From: Symbiodinium microadriaticum
Lineage: Eukaryota; Sar; Dinophyceae; Suessiales; Symbiodiniaceae
Assembly: GCA_001939145.1 (NCBI GenBank)
Contig: LSRX01000301.1
Span: 353,799-417,798 of the forward strand
Reading direction: 5' to 3'
DNA: 64,000 bases
The position numbers and the translations under genes were made by a program. The notes beneath the pieces were generated by a model. It worked only from the letters and a program-made list of their open reading frames with translations, was not told the DNA's origin and searched no databases. This document shows, piece by piece, positions 1-9,726 of this stretch (the stretch's first letter is position 1; each line of letters begins with the position of its first letter).

Positions 1-137
1 GGTTTGAATGAAGCTGAACACTTGGCGGTATAACAGGTGTCGGAGCACTTTGTGATAGGATTCGTTGTGATTCGATACCATATTCATGGTTTAGAGAACC
101 CCGAACCCCAGTCCAAGTATACATTGCGAACATCTTT

Positions 138-232
138 CCCTAAGGCTCAAAATAGCCCAAAAGCCTTATATAGAATGGTCTTTGGGCCCAGAAGCCTTAG
201 AATATGAGTTCTTAGAGCCTAAGGGTTAGTAG
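138..232. repeat. MITE family N copy 1
   Basis: Imperfect inverted repeat: left arm CCTAAGGCTCAAAATAGCCC and right arm ending TGAGTTCTTAGAGCCTAAGG, with an inner GGTCTTTGGGCCC loop region. Two further copies occur at 25085-25175 and 51508-51596. Confidence 0.7.
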
Positions 233-339
233 AGGACTATCCGTAACATACGCCATCCAAGGCAAAGCAGAGCCGTCCCGGCCCCCTCAGACTCTCGGGC
301 AGATCGCTATCACCCCTGAGTCTTTGTGCCACACGCCAA

Positions 340-550
340 CCCCTAAACCCTGCAGCCTAAACCCGAAACCCTAATCCCGAAACCCTAAACCCGAAACCCT
401 AAACCCGAAACCCTAAACCCGAAACCCTAAACCCAAACCCGAAACCCTAAACCCGAAACCCTAAACCCGAAACCCTAAACCCTAAACCCTAAACCCGAAC
501 CCCTAAACCCGAAACCCTAAACCCTAGACCCGAAACCCTAGACCCGAAAC
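340..550. repeat. Degenerate CCCTAAA/CCCGAAA array
   Basis: About 25 near-tandem 7-8 nt units, mostly CCCTAAA and CCCGAAA. Ends at the 3' splice site of the Rab exon, so it lies inside an intron. Typical of the interstitial telomere-type repeats that fill the window. Confidence 0.9.
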
Positions 551-554
551 CCAG

Positions 555-622
555 AAGGATACTTGGAAACCAGCGCCAAGCATGCGCACAACGTCGACGA
601 GGCCTTCACGCAGATGGCCAAG
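555..622 (+). CDS. Rab-family small GTPase, ETSAK exon
   Basis: Translation GYLETSAKHAHNVDEAF followed by TQMAK. ETSAK is the G5 guanine-binding box of Rab/Ras GTPases, and the following NVDEAFxxMA helix is typical of Rabs. The exon follows AG and ends AAG before GC (a GC donor, AAG|GCCTGG). Its phase-0 end joins the exon at 2475 to give MAK-EIKDRV, matching the Rab1/8-type continuation. The N-terminal exons with the P-loop and switch regions are outside the window or unrecognised. Rabs act in membrane trafficking. Family call is firm, subfamily is not. Confidence 0.78.
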
Positions 623-659
623 GCCTGGTGAAAGCCTTGGGGTTTCAAGGGGTTCCTCT

Positions 660-1205
660 AATTTAAAGGAAACTACAGGTGGGGAGTTTAGGGTATATAG
701 GGTTTAGGGTTCAGGGGTTTAGGGTTTTGGGTGTTGGGGTTTAGGGTTTAGGATTAAAGGAAACTACATGTGGGGAGTTTAGGGTATATAGGGCTTCTAT
801 AAAGCTTCTATAAGGTATATAGACCTTCTAGAAGGCTCCTATAACGGTAACTACCCACCTGAAAATGTCCTAGACGTATACGGAGTTCCTTTAAAGGGTT
901 ACCGCAAATGGTCCTACGTACTGTTATGGGGGATCCCTATTACAGAAACCCTACATTCGGCAGTTCTCTCTAAATTAGGGTCCCTTCTTGAGGTCCCCAG
1001 CATAGTACGTCACCCTGATAAACATCATCATAAACAGGACCCTGAAAAGGGACCCTAATTTAGAGAAATACCCTACATTCTGCTATATATCTAGGACATT
1101 TTCAGGTGGGTAGTTGCCGTTATAGGAGCCTTATAGAAGGTCGATATACCTTATAGAAGCCTTATAGAAGCCCTATATACCCTAAACTTACCACCTGTAG
1201 TTTCC
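660..1205. repeat. MITE families H and J, nested
   Basis: Contains two opposite copies of the H unit (GGAAACTACAGGTGGGGAGTTTAGGGTATATAGGG and its reverse complement near 1160-1205) around a J-type inverted repeat (CCTACATTC...GACCCTAATTTAGAGAA). Acts as one large imperfect hairpin inside the Rab intron. Confidence 0.6.
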
Positions 1206-1638
1206 ATCAATACAAGTGCATAGGACCCTTGGGTACTGAAATGGTTCTATACTTTTGGGGGGCCTTGATCAGGGCGGAGGGTTGGGTTTTTAGGGTTTTA
1301 GGGTTGCAGGTTTTAGGGTTTTAAGAGTTTTAGGGTTTAGTGTTTTATGGTGTTTTATAGGGTTTTAAGGTTTTACGGTTGAAGGTTTTCAGGGTTTCAG
1401 GGTTTAGGGAGTAGAGGGGGTTTAGGGAACTTAGAAGGGCAATCTTCAGGGATTAAGGGCCGGGGTTTGGGGTTTGGCTGCCTGGACACAGTCTGTGCTC
1501 CAATTCCTGAACGACTGATCTAAATCCTAAATCCTAAACCCTAAGCCGTAAACCCTTAAACCCTAAGCCCTGTTTAGCGTCGAGTGGTGGGTTTAGGACC
1601 ATTAGACTTTTCAGTTGATAGGGTTCAAGTGTTGTTTA

Positions 1639-1720
1639 CTTAGGGGCTGAGTAGGTAACCGATAACCTATTATAATTCAACAAGTTAACCTTTTCTGGAC
1701 TAAGGTACTCGGCCCCTAAG
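1639..1720. repeat. MITE family A copy 1
   Basis: Arms CTTAGGGGCTGAGTAGGTAACC and GGTACTCGGCCCCTAAG, with AAAAGGTTAACC-like inner arms. Other copies: 3683-3781, 10564-10666, 13040-13141, a truncated one at 14430-14487 and an intron-forming one at 63192-63365. Confidence 0.8.
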
Positions 1721-2352
1721 TTTAAGGTTGCCAGCTGCTTCTAAGACAACGAAGCGCCAAACATTCTCATGATGTTAGCAGTAAGTTTGCTAATGATTGT
1801 ATCAAGGAGTAGCAACGCGACGGCTCCAGCACCACCAGTAACCTTAAATCCTAAACCCGTAAACCCTTTACCCCTAAACCCTAAACCCCAAACCCCTGAA
1901 CCCCTAAACCCCTAAACCCCCAAACCGTAAACCCTAAACCCCTAAACCCATAAACCTTAAAACCTGAACCCTAAAACCCTAAAACTCAGAAACAGATTCA
2001 ACCACAACGCACTAGCAGCCCAGTCTACTGCTGAGGATCTAAATACCTAGCATTACCTTAAGGGCTCTAAAAAACTCTATCAATTATTTATGGTATATTC
2101 CTTATTATGGGTTTAGGGTGTAGGGTTTACGAGGATTTATATCGTCAGCCGTAGTGTATACTTCGGCCAGGAAGTACACATGTAGGAACTGCTCCCGGCT
2201 AAGAAAGGAATCCCCGAGCACGTCGGTGCAGTCCCTTCAAGAAGTTATGGAGTTAGGTCCCAAAGGACCATGCTTATTATGGCTTTGGGAGCCTAATCCC
2301 ATCATAGTAATGTCTATTGCCCCTCTTGGAAAGTCTGAGACCTGCCCAAGGC

Positions 2353-2430
2353 GCAGTTACCGTTATAGGAGCCTTATAGAAGGTCTTTATACCTGATAAT
2401 ATTATTGCCAGCCTGTAGTTTCCTTTAATC
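2353..2430. repeat. MITE family H copy
   Basis: Unit CAGTTACCGTTATAGGAGCC ... CCTGTAGTTTCCTTTAA also found at 660-1205, 21737-22050 and 38125-38800. Often followed by CCTAAACCC repeats. Confidence 0.6.
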
Positions 2431-2474
2431 CTAAACCCTAAACTCCTAAACCCTAAACCCCTAAACGTGGGCAG

Positions 2475-2544
2475 GAGATCAAAGACCGGGTCTCACGACA
2501 GGCTCCTCCATCTAGCACCCCGCCCAGGCAGCCTCCCCACAAGG
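2475..2544 (+). CDS. Rab-family GTPase, hypervariable-tail exon
   Basis: Follows GGGCAG, opens in phase 0 with EIKDRVSRQAPPSSTP and continues PRQPPHK. Joined to the 555-622 exon it gives FTQMAKEIKDRV, the usual end of the Rab G-domain helix 5, and then a Pro/Ser-rich tail as in Rab1/Rab8 hypervariable regions. Ends before GTTGAG. The expected C-terminal prenylation cysteines were not found, so a last exon is missing from this call. Confidence 0.7.
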
Positions 2545-2944
2545 GTTGAGCAAAATTGAGTTTGCGAAAAGGCTCTAAGGGTGTAGGGTTTAGGCTTCAG
2601 GGATGGTTTAGGGTTTAGGGTTTAGGGTAGGTGGGGTAATTCCCAAAAAAGAACGTCTTTGTAGAAGGGATCCCTAATCCTAGCTACCCTCATCTCACCT
2701 TTGGATGCCTCCGGAAGATTCCCAGAAGGTTGATACTATGTAGGCTTTATACTCGCCCCTTCCTATGAAGGGTCTTTGGAAGAAGGATAACACCGCTTAG
2801 CCTACATACTAGAGCCCCATAGTCTTTGCAACTAACCCCCTAAGCCCTAAACCCTAAACCGTTTCTTTGCTTTCGGCTTCTTGTCGCTGAGGGTGCAGGG
2901 TTGGACTCTCTGGGTGCATTATATACTTTGGGCCCAAAAGTACC

Positions 2945-3054
2945 CAGAGGCTCCAATATCCCCTAATTAAGGAATATACCTTAAATCTTTTTGGGGTTTC
3001 TATCATAATTTAAGGTATATTCCTTAATTAAGGGATATTGGAGTCTCTGGGTAC
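2945..3054. repeat. MITE family C copy 1
   Basis: Arms ACCCAGAGGCTCCAATATCC and GGATATTGGAGTCTCTGGGT with AATTAAGGAATATACCTTAA inside. Related copies at 6908-7112, 18423-18542, 18684-18790, 27455-27735 and 50807-50985. Confidence 0.75.
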
Positions 3055-3125
3055 CGGTAACGGAACCCCTTTAAGCCTTTAAGACCCAAGCAGATGCAAG
3101 ATGGCTCAAAACCTAAACCCGCGCG

Positions 3126-3199
3126 CGGGGGGGGGGGGGGGGGGGGGGGNNNNNNNNNNNNNNNNNNNNNNNNNNNNNNNNNGGGGGGGGGGGGGGGGG
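3126..3199. other. Assembly gap flanked by poly-G
   Basis: A G-run of about 23 nt, 33 N (3150-3182), then a G-run of about 17 nt. Marks a sequencing/assembly break at a homopolymer; the frames crossing it are meaningless. Confidence 0.95.
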
Positions 3200-3365
3200 C
3201 GAGGCAAGTGCATAGGTCCACTTTCGCCCCAGGTATTCTAGAGAAACCTCGCTGTGAAGCTTCGTTGCACCTAAGATCCCCCCAAATCCTTGTGCGATTG
3301 GTACAGCTGTATATCGGTATATCGGGCATCTTCCTCACCGAAGCTCCTGTCATGATGAAAGTTGT

Positions 3366-3500
3366 CGGTGCTTGGAGGTTCATGGGACTTAGCAAGTACA
3401 CTTATAAGTACCTTAATAGGGCCAGGGGTTACAAGTAATTATGAAGTATAGTTACCTTATTTATAACCCCAGTTATTAGGTCCCATGAACCTATAAGTAG
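3366..3500. repeat. MITE family O copy 1
   Basis: Inverted repeat with arms GGTTCATGGGACTTA and CCCATGAACC and a central TATAGTTACC motif. A second copy is at 51060-51178 (arms GGAGGCTCATG / CAGGAACCTCC). Confidence 0.5.
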
Positions 3501-3558
3501 AGGGTTTAGGGATGCAGAGCATAGGCAGAGGTGAGCTTTAAGCTTTAATGTAAGACAG

Positions 3559-3642
3559 ATCGGGCCCAAAAACCTCGCGTTCCGTGGCACTCAGGACCAT
3601 CTTGGGACCTGGACGCCGGATCTCCGCAACGAACTGTTGCCA
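3559..3642 (+). CDS. Coding exon, unassigned
   Basis: Exactly 28 codons between GACAG and GTAGGT, reading IGPKNLAFRGTQDHLG then TWTPDLRNELLP, with high GC3. The complementary strand is also open over 3557-3674 (WQQFVAEIRRPGPKMV...), so strand choice rests on the better splice borders and agreement with neighbours. No family recognised. Confidence 0.5.
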
Positions 3643-3682
3643 GTAGGTTTTCGTCGAATTTATGGCCGTGGGCCCTGTGATT

Positions 3683-3781
3683 CTTAGGGGCTGAGTAGGT
3701 AACCTTTAACCTTTTGGGGCTTATATAAACCTATAATTCAAAAGGTTAAACTTTTTTGGGCTAAGGTACTCGGCTCCTCAG
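3683..3781. repeat. MITE family A copy 2 with GATT duplication
   Basis: Element bounded by CTTAGGGGC and the imperfect right arm, with GATT at 3679-3682 and again at 3782-3785. This fits a 4-bp target-site duplication. Confidence 0.65.
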
Positions 3782-3790
3782 GATTACTTG

Positions 3791-3935
3791 CAGTTTTGAT
3801 GCCGCGACGCGGCGGATGCCGTGAGCGGCGCGGTGCCCCACACACTGTACAGTCCGTGCTTCGGGCACTTTGCTCCAGACATCAAGGTGTGCACGATCCT
3901 GTTTAGCATGCTGAAGTCGATGGACATGTGCAGTA
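3791..3935 (+). CDS. Possible exon, strand uncertain
   Basis: Follows TTGCAG. The + frame reads DAVSGAVPHTLYSPCFGH then FAPDIKVCTILFSML, but an in-frame TGA sits near the start. The - strand is open too (HMSIDFSMLNRIVHTL...) with a usable donor. Coding potential is clear; strand and frame are not. Confidence 0.35.
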
Positions 3936-4326
3936 CAAAAGTATGTCAGTTAAGCAGCGGACTACCAAGGGCAGTGGCAGAGCAACACCCTGATACGATA
4001 GTGCAACAACTTGCTGTGAGGGGCGTGATGGTTTAGATCGGTAAGATCGTGTTAGCCTCTGCAAGAGTATCTCGCCCTAAAGTCGATCCCAGAGTCTGGG
4101 GTGTGAGGGCTGTTAGGGCTGGGTTTGTAGGTTGGTGTTAGTCATTTATCGCTCCAAGGTTTAAGGCCTAAACCCCTAAACCCCTCAACCCCTAAACTCC
4201 GAAACCCCTAAACCCTAAAACCCCTAAACCCTAAACCCCCAAAACCCCTAAACCCGAAACCCCTACTAAACCCCCAAAACCCCTAAACCCTAAAAAAAGC
4301 GGTTTCGGGCCGGTCGCCACCTTGAG

Positions 4327-4390
4327 CTGAGCCTCTGTTTCCTTGCGCACGATTCGAAGCTCCGGGTGGTGGAGGGGCGTTTCCATGCAG
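4327..4390 (+). CDS. Coding exon with GC donor
   Basis: After TTGAG, reads LSLCFLAHDSKLRVVEGRFHA and ends before GCTGCT, giving an AG|GC donor. The reverse strand is also open over the same bases (PELRIVRKETEAQLK), so strand is not fully secure. No family recognised. Confidence 0.42.
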
Positions 4391-4497
4391 GCTGCTCCAC
4401 CTGAGCAGAAGGAGCTTTAGAGGTGCGCGGAGCCGTGGAAAATGGCGGTTTAGGCACCCTAAACCCCTAAACCCCTAAACCCTAAACCCTATGATGG

Positions 4498-4511
4498 GCC
4501 ATTTTGGCAAG
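4498..4511 (+). other. Spliced-leader-like motif
   Basis: GCCATTTTGGCAAG matches the 3' half of the conserved dinoflagellate spliced leader (GCCATTTTGGCTCAAG) apart from a missing TC. Relict leaders occur in retro-inserted dinoflagellate genes; a chance match is possible. Confidence 0.3.
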
Positions 4512-4601
4512 GCAGGGTGTTGTAGTTTCCATGGAGCTTTGAAAGGCACCGCAGGGCATTTTGTAGTGATCCTAAGGCCTTGTTGTGGGTCTGCATTGAG
4601 G

Positions 4602-4742
4602 ATGCGTGGCGCAGGGGACTTTCTTTGCCTTGCTTTTCTGGCTTCTGCTTCAGGGGCCCAGGGCTGCGTTGTCGGCAGCCCGAAAAGGAAGAGATTGCAA
4701 GCCCTGAGTGCACGCCTCAATCGGGAAACCCCCAAACTCTAA
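4602..4742 (+). CDS. Possible first exon with signal peptide
   Basis: ATG directly after an AG (TTGAG|GATG), then MRGAGDFLCLAFLASASG, a short charged start and hydrophobic core with small residues suitable for signal peptidase, then AQGCVVGSPKRKR and a basic stretch. Open to 4742, though a donor before that is likely. Would be a secreted or membrane protein. Frame is also open further upstream, so the start is inferred. Confidence 0.4.
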   Translation: MRGAGDFLCLAFLASASGAQGCVVGSPKRKRLQALSARLNRETPKL

Positions 4743-4864
4743 ATCCCACAAAATGGGCCCATAAAGTCTCGTCATAGAGCCTTTCTGAGAAGCTCAGAAG
4801 AGCCCTCAAACCCTAAACCGGCAACAGAGCACCGATACCTTAGACCTTAGACCCCTGGCTTCAC

Positions 4865-4938
4865 ATGGCTGCTGGCTTCCTACCTGTGATGGGCCAAGGC
4901 TTTTCCAGAGACCCAGGCATCCGTCACCCAAAGCCTCT
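4865..4938 (+). CDS. Possible exon beside TA microsatellite
   Basis: ATG-led frame MAAGFLPVMGQGFSRDPG then IRHPKPL, ending before GTGTTAC. The - strand reads ALGDGCLGLWKSLGPSQ with a CAG|GTAGGA donor, an equally attractive alternative. Confidence 0.35.
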
Positions 4939-4945
4939 AGTGTTA

Positions 4946-4946
4946 C

Positions 4947-4986
<40 letters not shown>

Positions 4987-5058
4987 TATGTACACACACA
5001 CACATACACGTGTATATGTACCTATAGACACACATCTCTCTGCAGCTGTGTGTGTGGG
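4946..5058. repeat. (TA)n and (CA)n microsatellites
   Basis: About 18 TA units at 4946-4984 followed by interrupted CA/TG dinucleotides. Confidence 0.9.
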
Positions 5059-5203
5059 TGTGTGTAAATATGCGCGGACATCATCCACACATGACGCAAA
5101 CCCTAAGCCCCTAAACCCCTAAATCCTAAACCCCTAAACCCTAAGCCCTAAACCCTAAACCCCGAAACCCGAAACCCTAAACCCTTAATCCCTAAACCCT
5201 AAG

Positions 5204-5285
5204 GCGTTCATCGCGGGGCCGGGCCTTGACGCCAAGGTGGCAGCAGCTCTGTCGGACCCGGCGGTGAAAGAAGCCATGAGGCCGG
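5204..5285 (+). CDS. Coding exon, STI1-like helix
   Basis: After CTAAG, reads FIAGPGLDAKVAAALSDP then AVKEAMRPG, ending before GTTTTTG. DPxVxxAM-like repeats resemble STI1/Hop-type DP helices, but one repeat is too little to assign. GC3 is very high. Confidence 0.5.
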
Positions 5286-5326
5286 GTTTTTGAGGTCCCG
5301 GGTGGGCTTAGGGTTCAGGGTCTAGG

Positions 5327-5430
5327 GCCTTAGTAGCTGAATTACTACACTTTAAACTTTTTGGGATAATATGATCCCTATTATAGAACTGAAATTGTAC
5401 ACTTTGTTCTGCTTATGAATTCAGCAACTA
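5327..5430. repeat. Inverted-repeat element
   Basis: Arms CCTTAGTAGCTGAATT and GAATTCAGCAACTAAGG flank a TTTAAACTTTTTGG core. A single copy was noticed. Confidence 0.5.
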
Positions 5431-6049
5431 AGGGGCTAGGGGTTTAGGGTTTATGGTTTAGGGGTTAAGGGTACGGTAAGGAAACCGCTCTCAGAGGGTT
5501 TGTCTAAGGGTTCAAGAAGTGTATTGATAAGGGCCTCTTAAAGGGTTGCAGAATGGCTTCTGCTCGAGTCTCTGTATCAGAGATAAGGGTTTCAAGCAGA
5601 GCAGGGATTGGGGCTTGAAGGATACGGGTTGAGAGGCTGAGGGTGCCGAGGGTGCGGGGGTTGGAGTGGGATTTAGCTTTGGGGAGGGCTTAGGGTCGAT
5701 TGCTCCTCCGATCAAACCAGAGAGGTCTAAGTCTAGGGCTTAAGGTCTTGGGTCTTTAGGGTCTAGGGTTTAGGGTCTTGGGTCTATCGGGTCTCGGCTT
5801 TAGGGTTTAGGCTTTAGGGGTTATAGTAATCACAAATCCCACAGACTCTAGGCCGAGCTGCCAAACCCTGCACCCGACAACCCCTGATGCTTGGCCCTAA
5901 ACCACCGGACTCTTTGGGCGAAATCCCTTGAAGCCTGATTGTATATAAGGGTTCATTAGGATTCTGGTATAGGGTTTTTGGATTGGGGATATCATCCAGG
6001 CTTGGACGCTTAGGGTTCAGGTGTTCTAGGGTTTTAGGATTAACATAGG

Positions 6050-6148
6050 GGCCCAAATAATTGGCTACTTATACTATTATCGGGGTTCCTTATTGTAATT
6101 ATGGTTTAATATACGCCAACACCCTATTCTAATTGTTAAGGCCCCCTA
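6050..6148. repeat. MITE family E copy 1
   Basis: Arms TAGGGGCCCAAATAATTGGC and CTAATTGTTAAGGCCCCCTA. Family E is abundant: 9937-10029, 21233-21341, 32747-32841, 39534-39640, 43798-43913, 47503-47618, 55030-55128 and 61590-61700 are further copies. Confidence 0.8.
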
Positions 6149-6323
6149 GGAGGGCTAATCGCCCGTAGCTTCAGGCACGGAGAGCTCCAGCACCGACCGG
6201 TGCGCTCTCGTGTAGAGCCATAGGTGGCTCTCCGGCATCGTCCTTGGCATCGGAAAGCCAGGAAAAGACGCTCGCAAGCCCGTCGAGCCTTGCGTAGCGG
6301 CAAGTCTCTCTCCAGGAGAGCGA

Positions 6324-6560
6324 GTGCAGCCTTCTTGGCAGCTGTGGCTTGGTGCGCGTTCGCCCAAGGCTGGTCCTTATCCGCCTTGGAAAGGACAGTG
6401 GGACAAGGACCAGAACAAGACGAGATTTCCGGCTTTCGATGGCAAGCCTCCTGTTGCCAAGGTGGCAGAAAGGTCCAAGGACCGCCTGCCACTCGCCATG
6501 CAGGCCGACGACTCCTTTGTGACGGACTTCCAACGGGCCTTGATCTCGGCACACCCTTGA
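6324..6560 (+). pseudogene. Gag-like multicopy gene fragment
   Basis: Open frame ending TGA with GPYPPWKGQWDKDQNK, then TRFPAFDG and, near the end, DDSFVTDFQRALISA. The pattern W-K/T-G-x-W-x-K-D-x-x-K-T-x-F-P-x-(Y/F)-D-G and a FxxxLQ(K/R)AL-like helix is one I recall from abundant gag-like proteins in dinoflagellate genomes. Frame is open upstream into 6250 without a clear start. Taken as a solitary fragment; no polymerase domain follows. Confidence 0.4.
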
Positions 6561-6656
6561 ATTCAATTATGTTTGTTTGCAGTAGCCACGTCTTTTGGAC
6601 ACTAAGCCTGTGTGAAAGAAAGAAAGGCCCCTAGGAATAGTGCTTTTGGGGTTGAG

Positions 6657-6756
6657 GGTGTTGGGTCCCCCACCCTGACCACTGCATCGCCCGGAGGGAG
6701 CAGCTTGGGTTTGATCTCGACTTCCCCATCCAGCCGCTTGTGCTAAAAGCAGCAAG
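6657..6756 (+). CDS. Coding exon, unassigned
   Basis: Between GTTGAG and GTAGCT (AAG|GTAGCT donor). Reads CWVPHPDHCIARREQLGF then DLDFPIQPLVLKAA. The - strand is open as well (HKRLDGEVEIKPKLLPPG between TTTTAG and GTGGGG), making this a genuine two-strand ambiguity. Confidence 0.42.
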
Positions 6757-6907
6757 GTAGCTCGGGCTCGATCCTGTACCGATAGGGTTTAGGGTTTAGG
6801 GGTTTAGGGTTTTAGGGTTTAGGGTTATTTGGGCCCGCGCAGCCCTACTTCCTAGGTCATGTGAGCCTCCAAGTAGTGGTTTAGAGCAGTTTAGGGCCTA
6901 GGCCCAA

Positions 6908-7112
6908 GGAGCCCAACACCCCTTAATTTTTAATTCAGGAATACCTTAACCCCAAATAACCTACCTGTTTAGGGTTCCTTATTATGAATTCTTTATATAA
7001 GTCCTGAAAAAGGTAGGTTATTTGGTTAAGGTATAGCTTAAATCATAATATGAAGTCCCGTAGAATTTAAGGCATATGCCTTAATTAAGGGGTGTTGGGC
7101 TCTCTGGCTTTC
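6908..7112. repeat. MITE family C copy with inner MITE
   Basis: Outer arms CCCAACACCCCTTAATT and AATTAAGGGGTGTTGGG; an inner inverted repeat AACCTACCTGTTTAGG...CCTGAAAAAGGTAGGTT is nested within. Confidence 0.7.
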
Positions 7113-7119
7113 GCTTCAA

Positions 7120-7900
7120 AAAAGAATCTCTGGAAGGCTGTAAAGCAGTATTTGTGACGGTCTCTCACATTCGCTCATCAGTTCTCTCCACTCGCAAGAC
7201 AGTGTGAAGCCGAATTTAAGGGCAAGTCCCCCTCGGGATTGATTGGCTTGGGGATCATTTTACGAGACGGAAGCAATCCAGGAACACATGTTTCCTGCAA
7301 TCAGAGAAAACTGCTTTCGTTCTCTCACACTATCTCTCTGCTTGTTTCGCGTGCAACGTGTGTGCGTTTTGATTTTTGGGGTTAGATGCTCCTGAATCTT
7401 GAGTCTCGAGAGTCTGAGTCTGGCGGGTATGTCGTCTGTCGTACGGCTTTCTTTTACTAGGCGGAGAGGGAGGGTGGGGGGGGAGGGGTCATAGTTTTAC
7501 TAATACACAATTTTTTCCGGACATGAGTGGGTTTTTTAGTGGAGGAGGCGAGCGGCTTGTTGTGGCGAAGCGACAGATTTTTGTTGGTCGGGAGACCGGG
7601 GGCCGTTTCCAAAGCCTGGTTGGCTCGCCGGCGCTTCCTCCGAAAGAGGAATGGTTGATTTAAACAACTACTGATTGGCTGGTTAAGGCCAAAGCAAGGC
7701 CCGCTCAGCAAGTTGAAGCCAAACGCGGGTGGCGAGTGGCAAGCATACCGTATATTCACGACACTGATTCCTGATGGCCGCACGGCAGGCAGGGTGCACA
7801 AAGACACAAAACATTTGGAGTTTGGGACCTTGGTTCGGGCCTGGGGCCGGGCCTAGGATGATAGTTGCAAGTTGCACGAACATAAGTTGTTCTCACTCTT
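7120..7900. other. Repeat-free block without clear gene
   Basis: About 780 bp lacking telomere-type repeats and MITEs, with poly-G and CT-rich tracts near 7450-7490. Frames on both strands are open for up to 116 codons but show no motif or GC3 signal I can support. Confidence 0.5.
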
Positions 7901-7947
7901 TATTTCTCGCCCTTTCTGTATTCTTTCATTCATCCGAAAACACACAG

Positions 7948-8034
7948 AGAAGGGCCTGGCAAGCACATCCCCGAACTTCCCAACCTGATCAAGCTGCTTC
8001 GGGATCTTGAGGAGAGGAATGTCTCCTGCAACCT
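7948..8034 (+). CDS. Coding exon, helical
   Basis: After CACACAG, reads EGPGKHIPELPNLIKLL then RDLEERNVSCN, ending before GTGTCA. Strong amphipathic helix and high GC3. No family assigned. Confidence 0.5.
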
Positions 8035-8256
8035 GTGTCATTTTGTCTCGGCTTTTTTTTGGATGAAGTGTTGTGTGCTGCCATTTTGCGGGCAGCTGCA
8101 TTGCAACCACATATCAAAGAAGAAACGAACCAGTAAAAAAACTTGAATAATTTTCTGTTGCTGGGAAAATGTGCCCCAGGCCCCGACAAGAAAGTAATCA
8201 ACCCTATGAAAACCCTAGAACAAATCTATACCATCCCCTATAAGCGCCCTTTTCAG

Positions 8257-8306
8257 AAGGAGTCGAGGATCGACTTCCACGCCCTAAGAGTCCCAAGAGC
8301 CGTCTG
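8257..8306 (+). CDS. Short coding exon
   Basis: TTTTCAG acceptor and GTGTAT donor bound a 50-nt island open as KESRIDFHALRVPRAV or, shifted, as GVEDRLPRPKSPKSRL. Confidence 0.4.
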
Positions 8307-8662
8307 GTGTATGTACCCATATACTAGCTACTTTGGCCCTAAAGTATCGATGCAGGGAATTCGTTCCGGCCGAAGTAGATACTATCCCAAGGGGTCCTAT
8401 GTACCTTCATAGTCGAATGTAGGGTTTCAAAACTTGGCAGTACTATTCTGATGGAGGGAAGTATCCCCCAGAACAGTACCTAGGACCCTTTGGGTATGTG
8501 GGCACGTCCCTAGTCCCTAAACCCTAAACCCCTAAACCCTAAAACCCCTAAGCCCTTAAACCCATAAGCCCTTAAACCCCTACTAGACCCTAAACCCCTA
8601 AACCCCTAAACCCCCAAACCCTAAACACCTAAACTCCTAAACCCCGAAAACGAACCTCCAAG

Positions 8663-8721
8663 GAACGAGAGGGAACTGGACAATCTCGTCCAGGAGGCTC
8701 TCGAGGACTCGCGCCGACCAG
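8663..8721 (+). CDS. Short coding exon, acidic helix
   Basis: Between CCAAG and GTTTCAGG. Reads NERELDNLVQEALEDSRRP, a clean charged amphipathic helix with high GC3. No family recognised. Confidence 0.55.
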
Positions 8722-9009
8722 GTTTCAGGGCTCTTAGGGGGTTTAGGGTTTAGGGGTGTAGGGTTTAGGGTTTTTAGGGGTTTAGGGTTTAGGGTTTAGG
8801 GTGTAGGGTGTAGGGTTTAGGGTTTAGGGTTTAGGGTTTTCGTAGCTGCTACGGAGTGTTTTCGCAAGGATTGCTATAGGTTTTGGGCGGTTGAGGGCAA
8901 GGATTTCTGCTTTCAGGGGTTGGGGCTTGCGAGTGCTTGTTTGTTGGGGTTCAGGGCATTTTGGGTTCAGTGTTTTTGAAGTTCCGGGCCTTATTGGGTT
9001 CAAGTTTAG

Positions 9010-9045
9010 GGTGGCACTCCACTTCCTCAACCAGATGCCCTCCAG
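9010..9045 (+). CDS. Short coding exon with GA donor
   Basis: Between TTTAG and GATGTC (AG|GA). Reads VALHFLNQMPSR. Overlaps a long antisense frame (EVVESYDILEGIWLRKW), so strand is inferred from neighbours. Confidence 0.35.
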
Positions 9046-9251
9046 GATGTCATAAGATTCCACAACTTCCTGAGCCCATAGCCCGAAACCCAAGTGAGTA
9101 ATTTGGGGCTTTAAAAAAAGCGGCCAACGGGTTTTCGCGTCTATCATATTACAAGTCGAAAAAGGGACCCTGTTGGGTTTTTTTGTACCATAGCTACCAT
9201 AAGGCACCCCCCAAAATAGCGTTGCTACTTAATTTAGGGCCAAAATCGCAG

Positions 9252-9306
9252 TTCTCTCGTGGCGTGCGACCCAAACTCCAGGACTGCCCTCTGACGGATC
9301 GCCGAG
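9252..9306 (+). CDS. Short coding exon
   Basis: CGCAG acceptor and GAG|GTAATC donor. Reads FSRGVRPKLQDCPLTDRR. Confidence 0.5.
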
Positions 9307-9726
9307 GTAATCTGCTCCCCCCTAGACCCTAAACCCCTAAACCTCCTTACACCCCTAAACCCCCAAACCCTACAATTCGAGAATCCCTTGTATGCACAGT
9401 CTATGCTCCAAAGCTCCAGCCCTATCCAGGGTCGATATTTACGTTTAGGGTTTGGTGATTTAGGGTTTCGGGTTTAGGGGTTTACAGGGGTTTATGGGGG
9501 TTTATAGGGGTTCATGGGGGTTTATGGGGTTTAGGGTTTAGGGTTCCTTGGATTCCGACTCCATGGCCTGTTATGATCTTGGGCACCAGAATGTCGTAAA
9601 GAAGGATTTGGTTGCCTCTGATGGCAGAAGAAGGTTAATGAGTCTTGTTTCTATCGGCTACGAATAGAGCCTCCGTAAACTTTAGGTAAAAGAAAGCATG
9701 ACAACGCCCTGGAATCCTTGACGTAG

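Noticed and set aside
340..550. A chromosome end (true telomere)
   Set aside because: Arrays are short, degenerate, in both orientations and spread over the whole window; none is terminal.
3094..3438. Poly-Gly / poly-Pro protein frames
   Set aside because: They run through the poly-G and N gap and have no meaning.
4806..5122. Tyr/Ile-rich frames over the TA microsatellite
   Set aside because: Translation of dinucleotide repeats.
8824..9207. 127-codon antisense frame
   Set aside because: Mostly reverse-complement heptamer repeats (NPKxLNP-like residues); only a short central part looks coding and conflicts with + splice borders.
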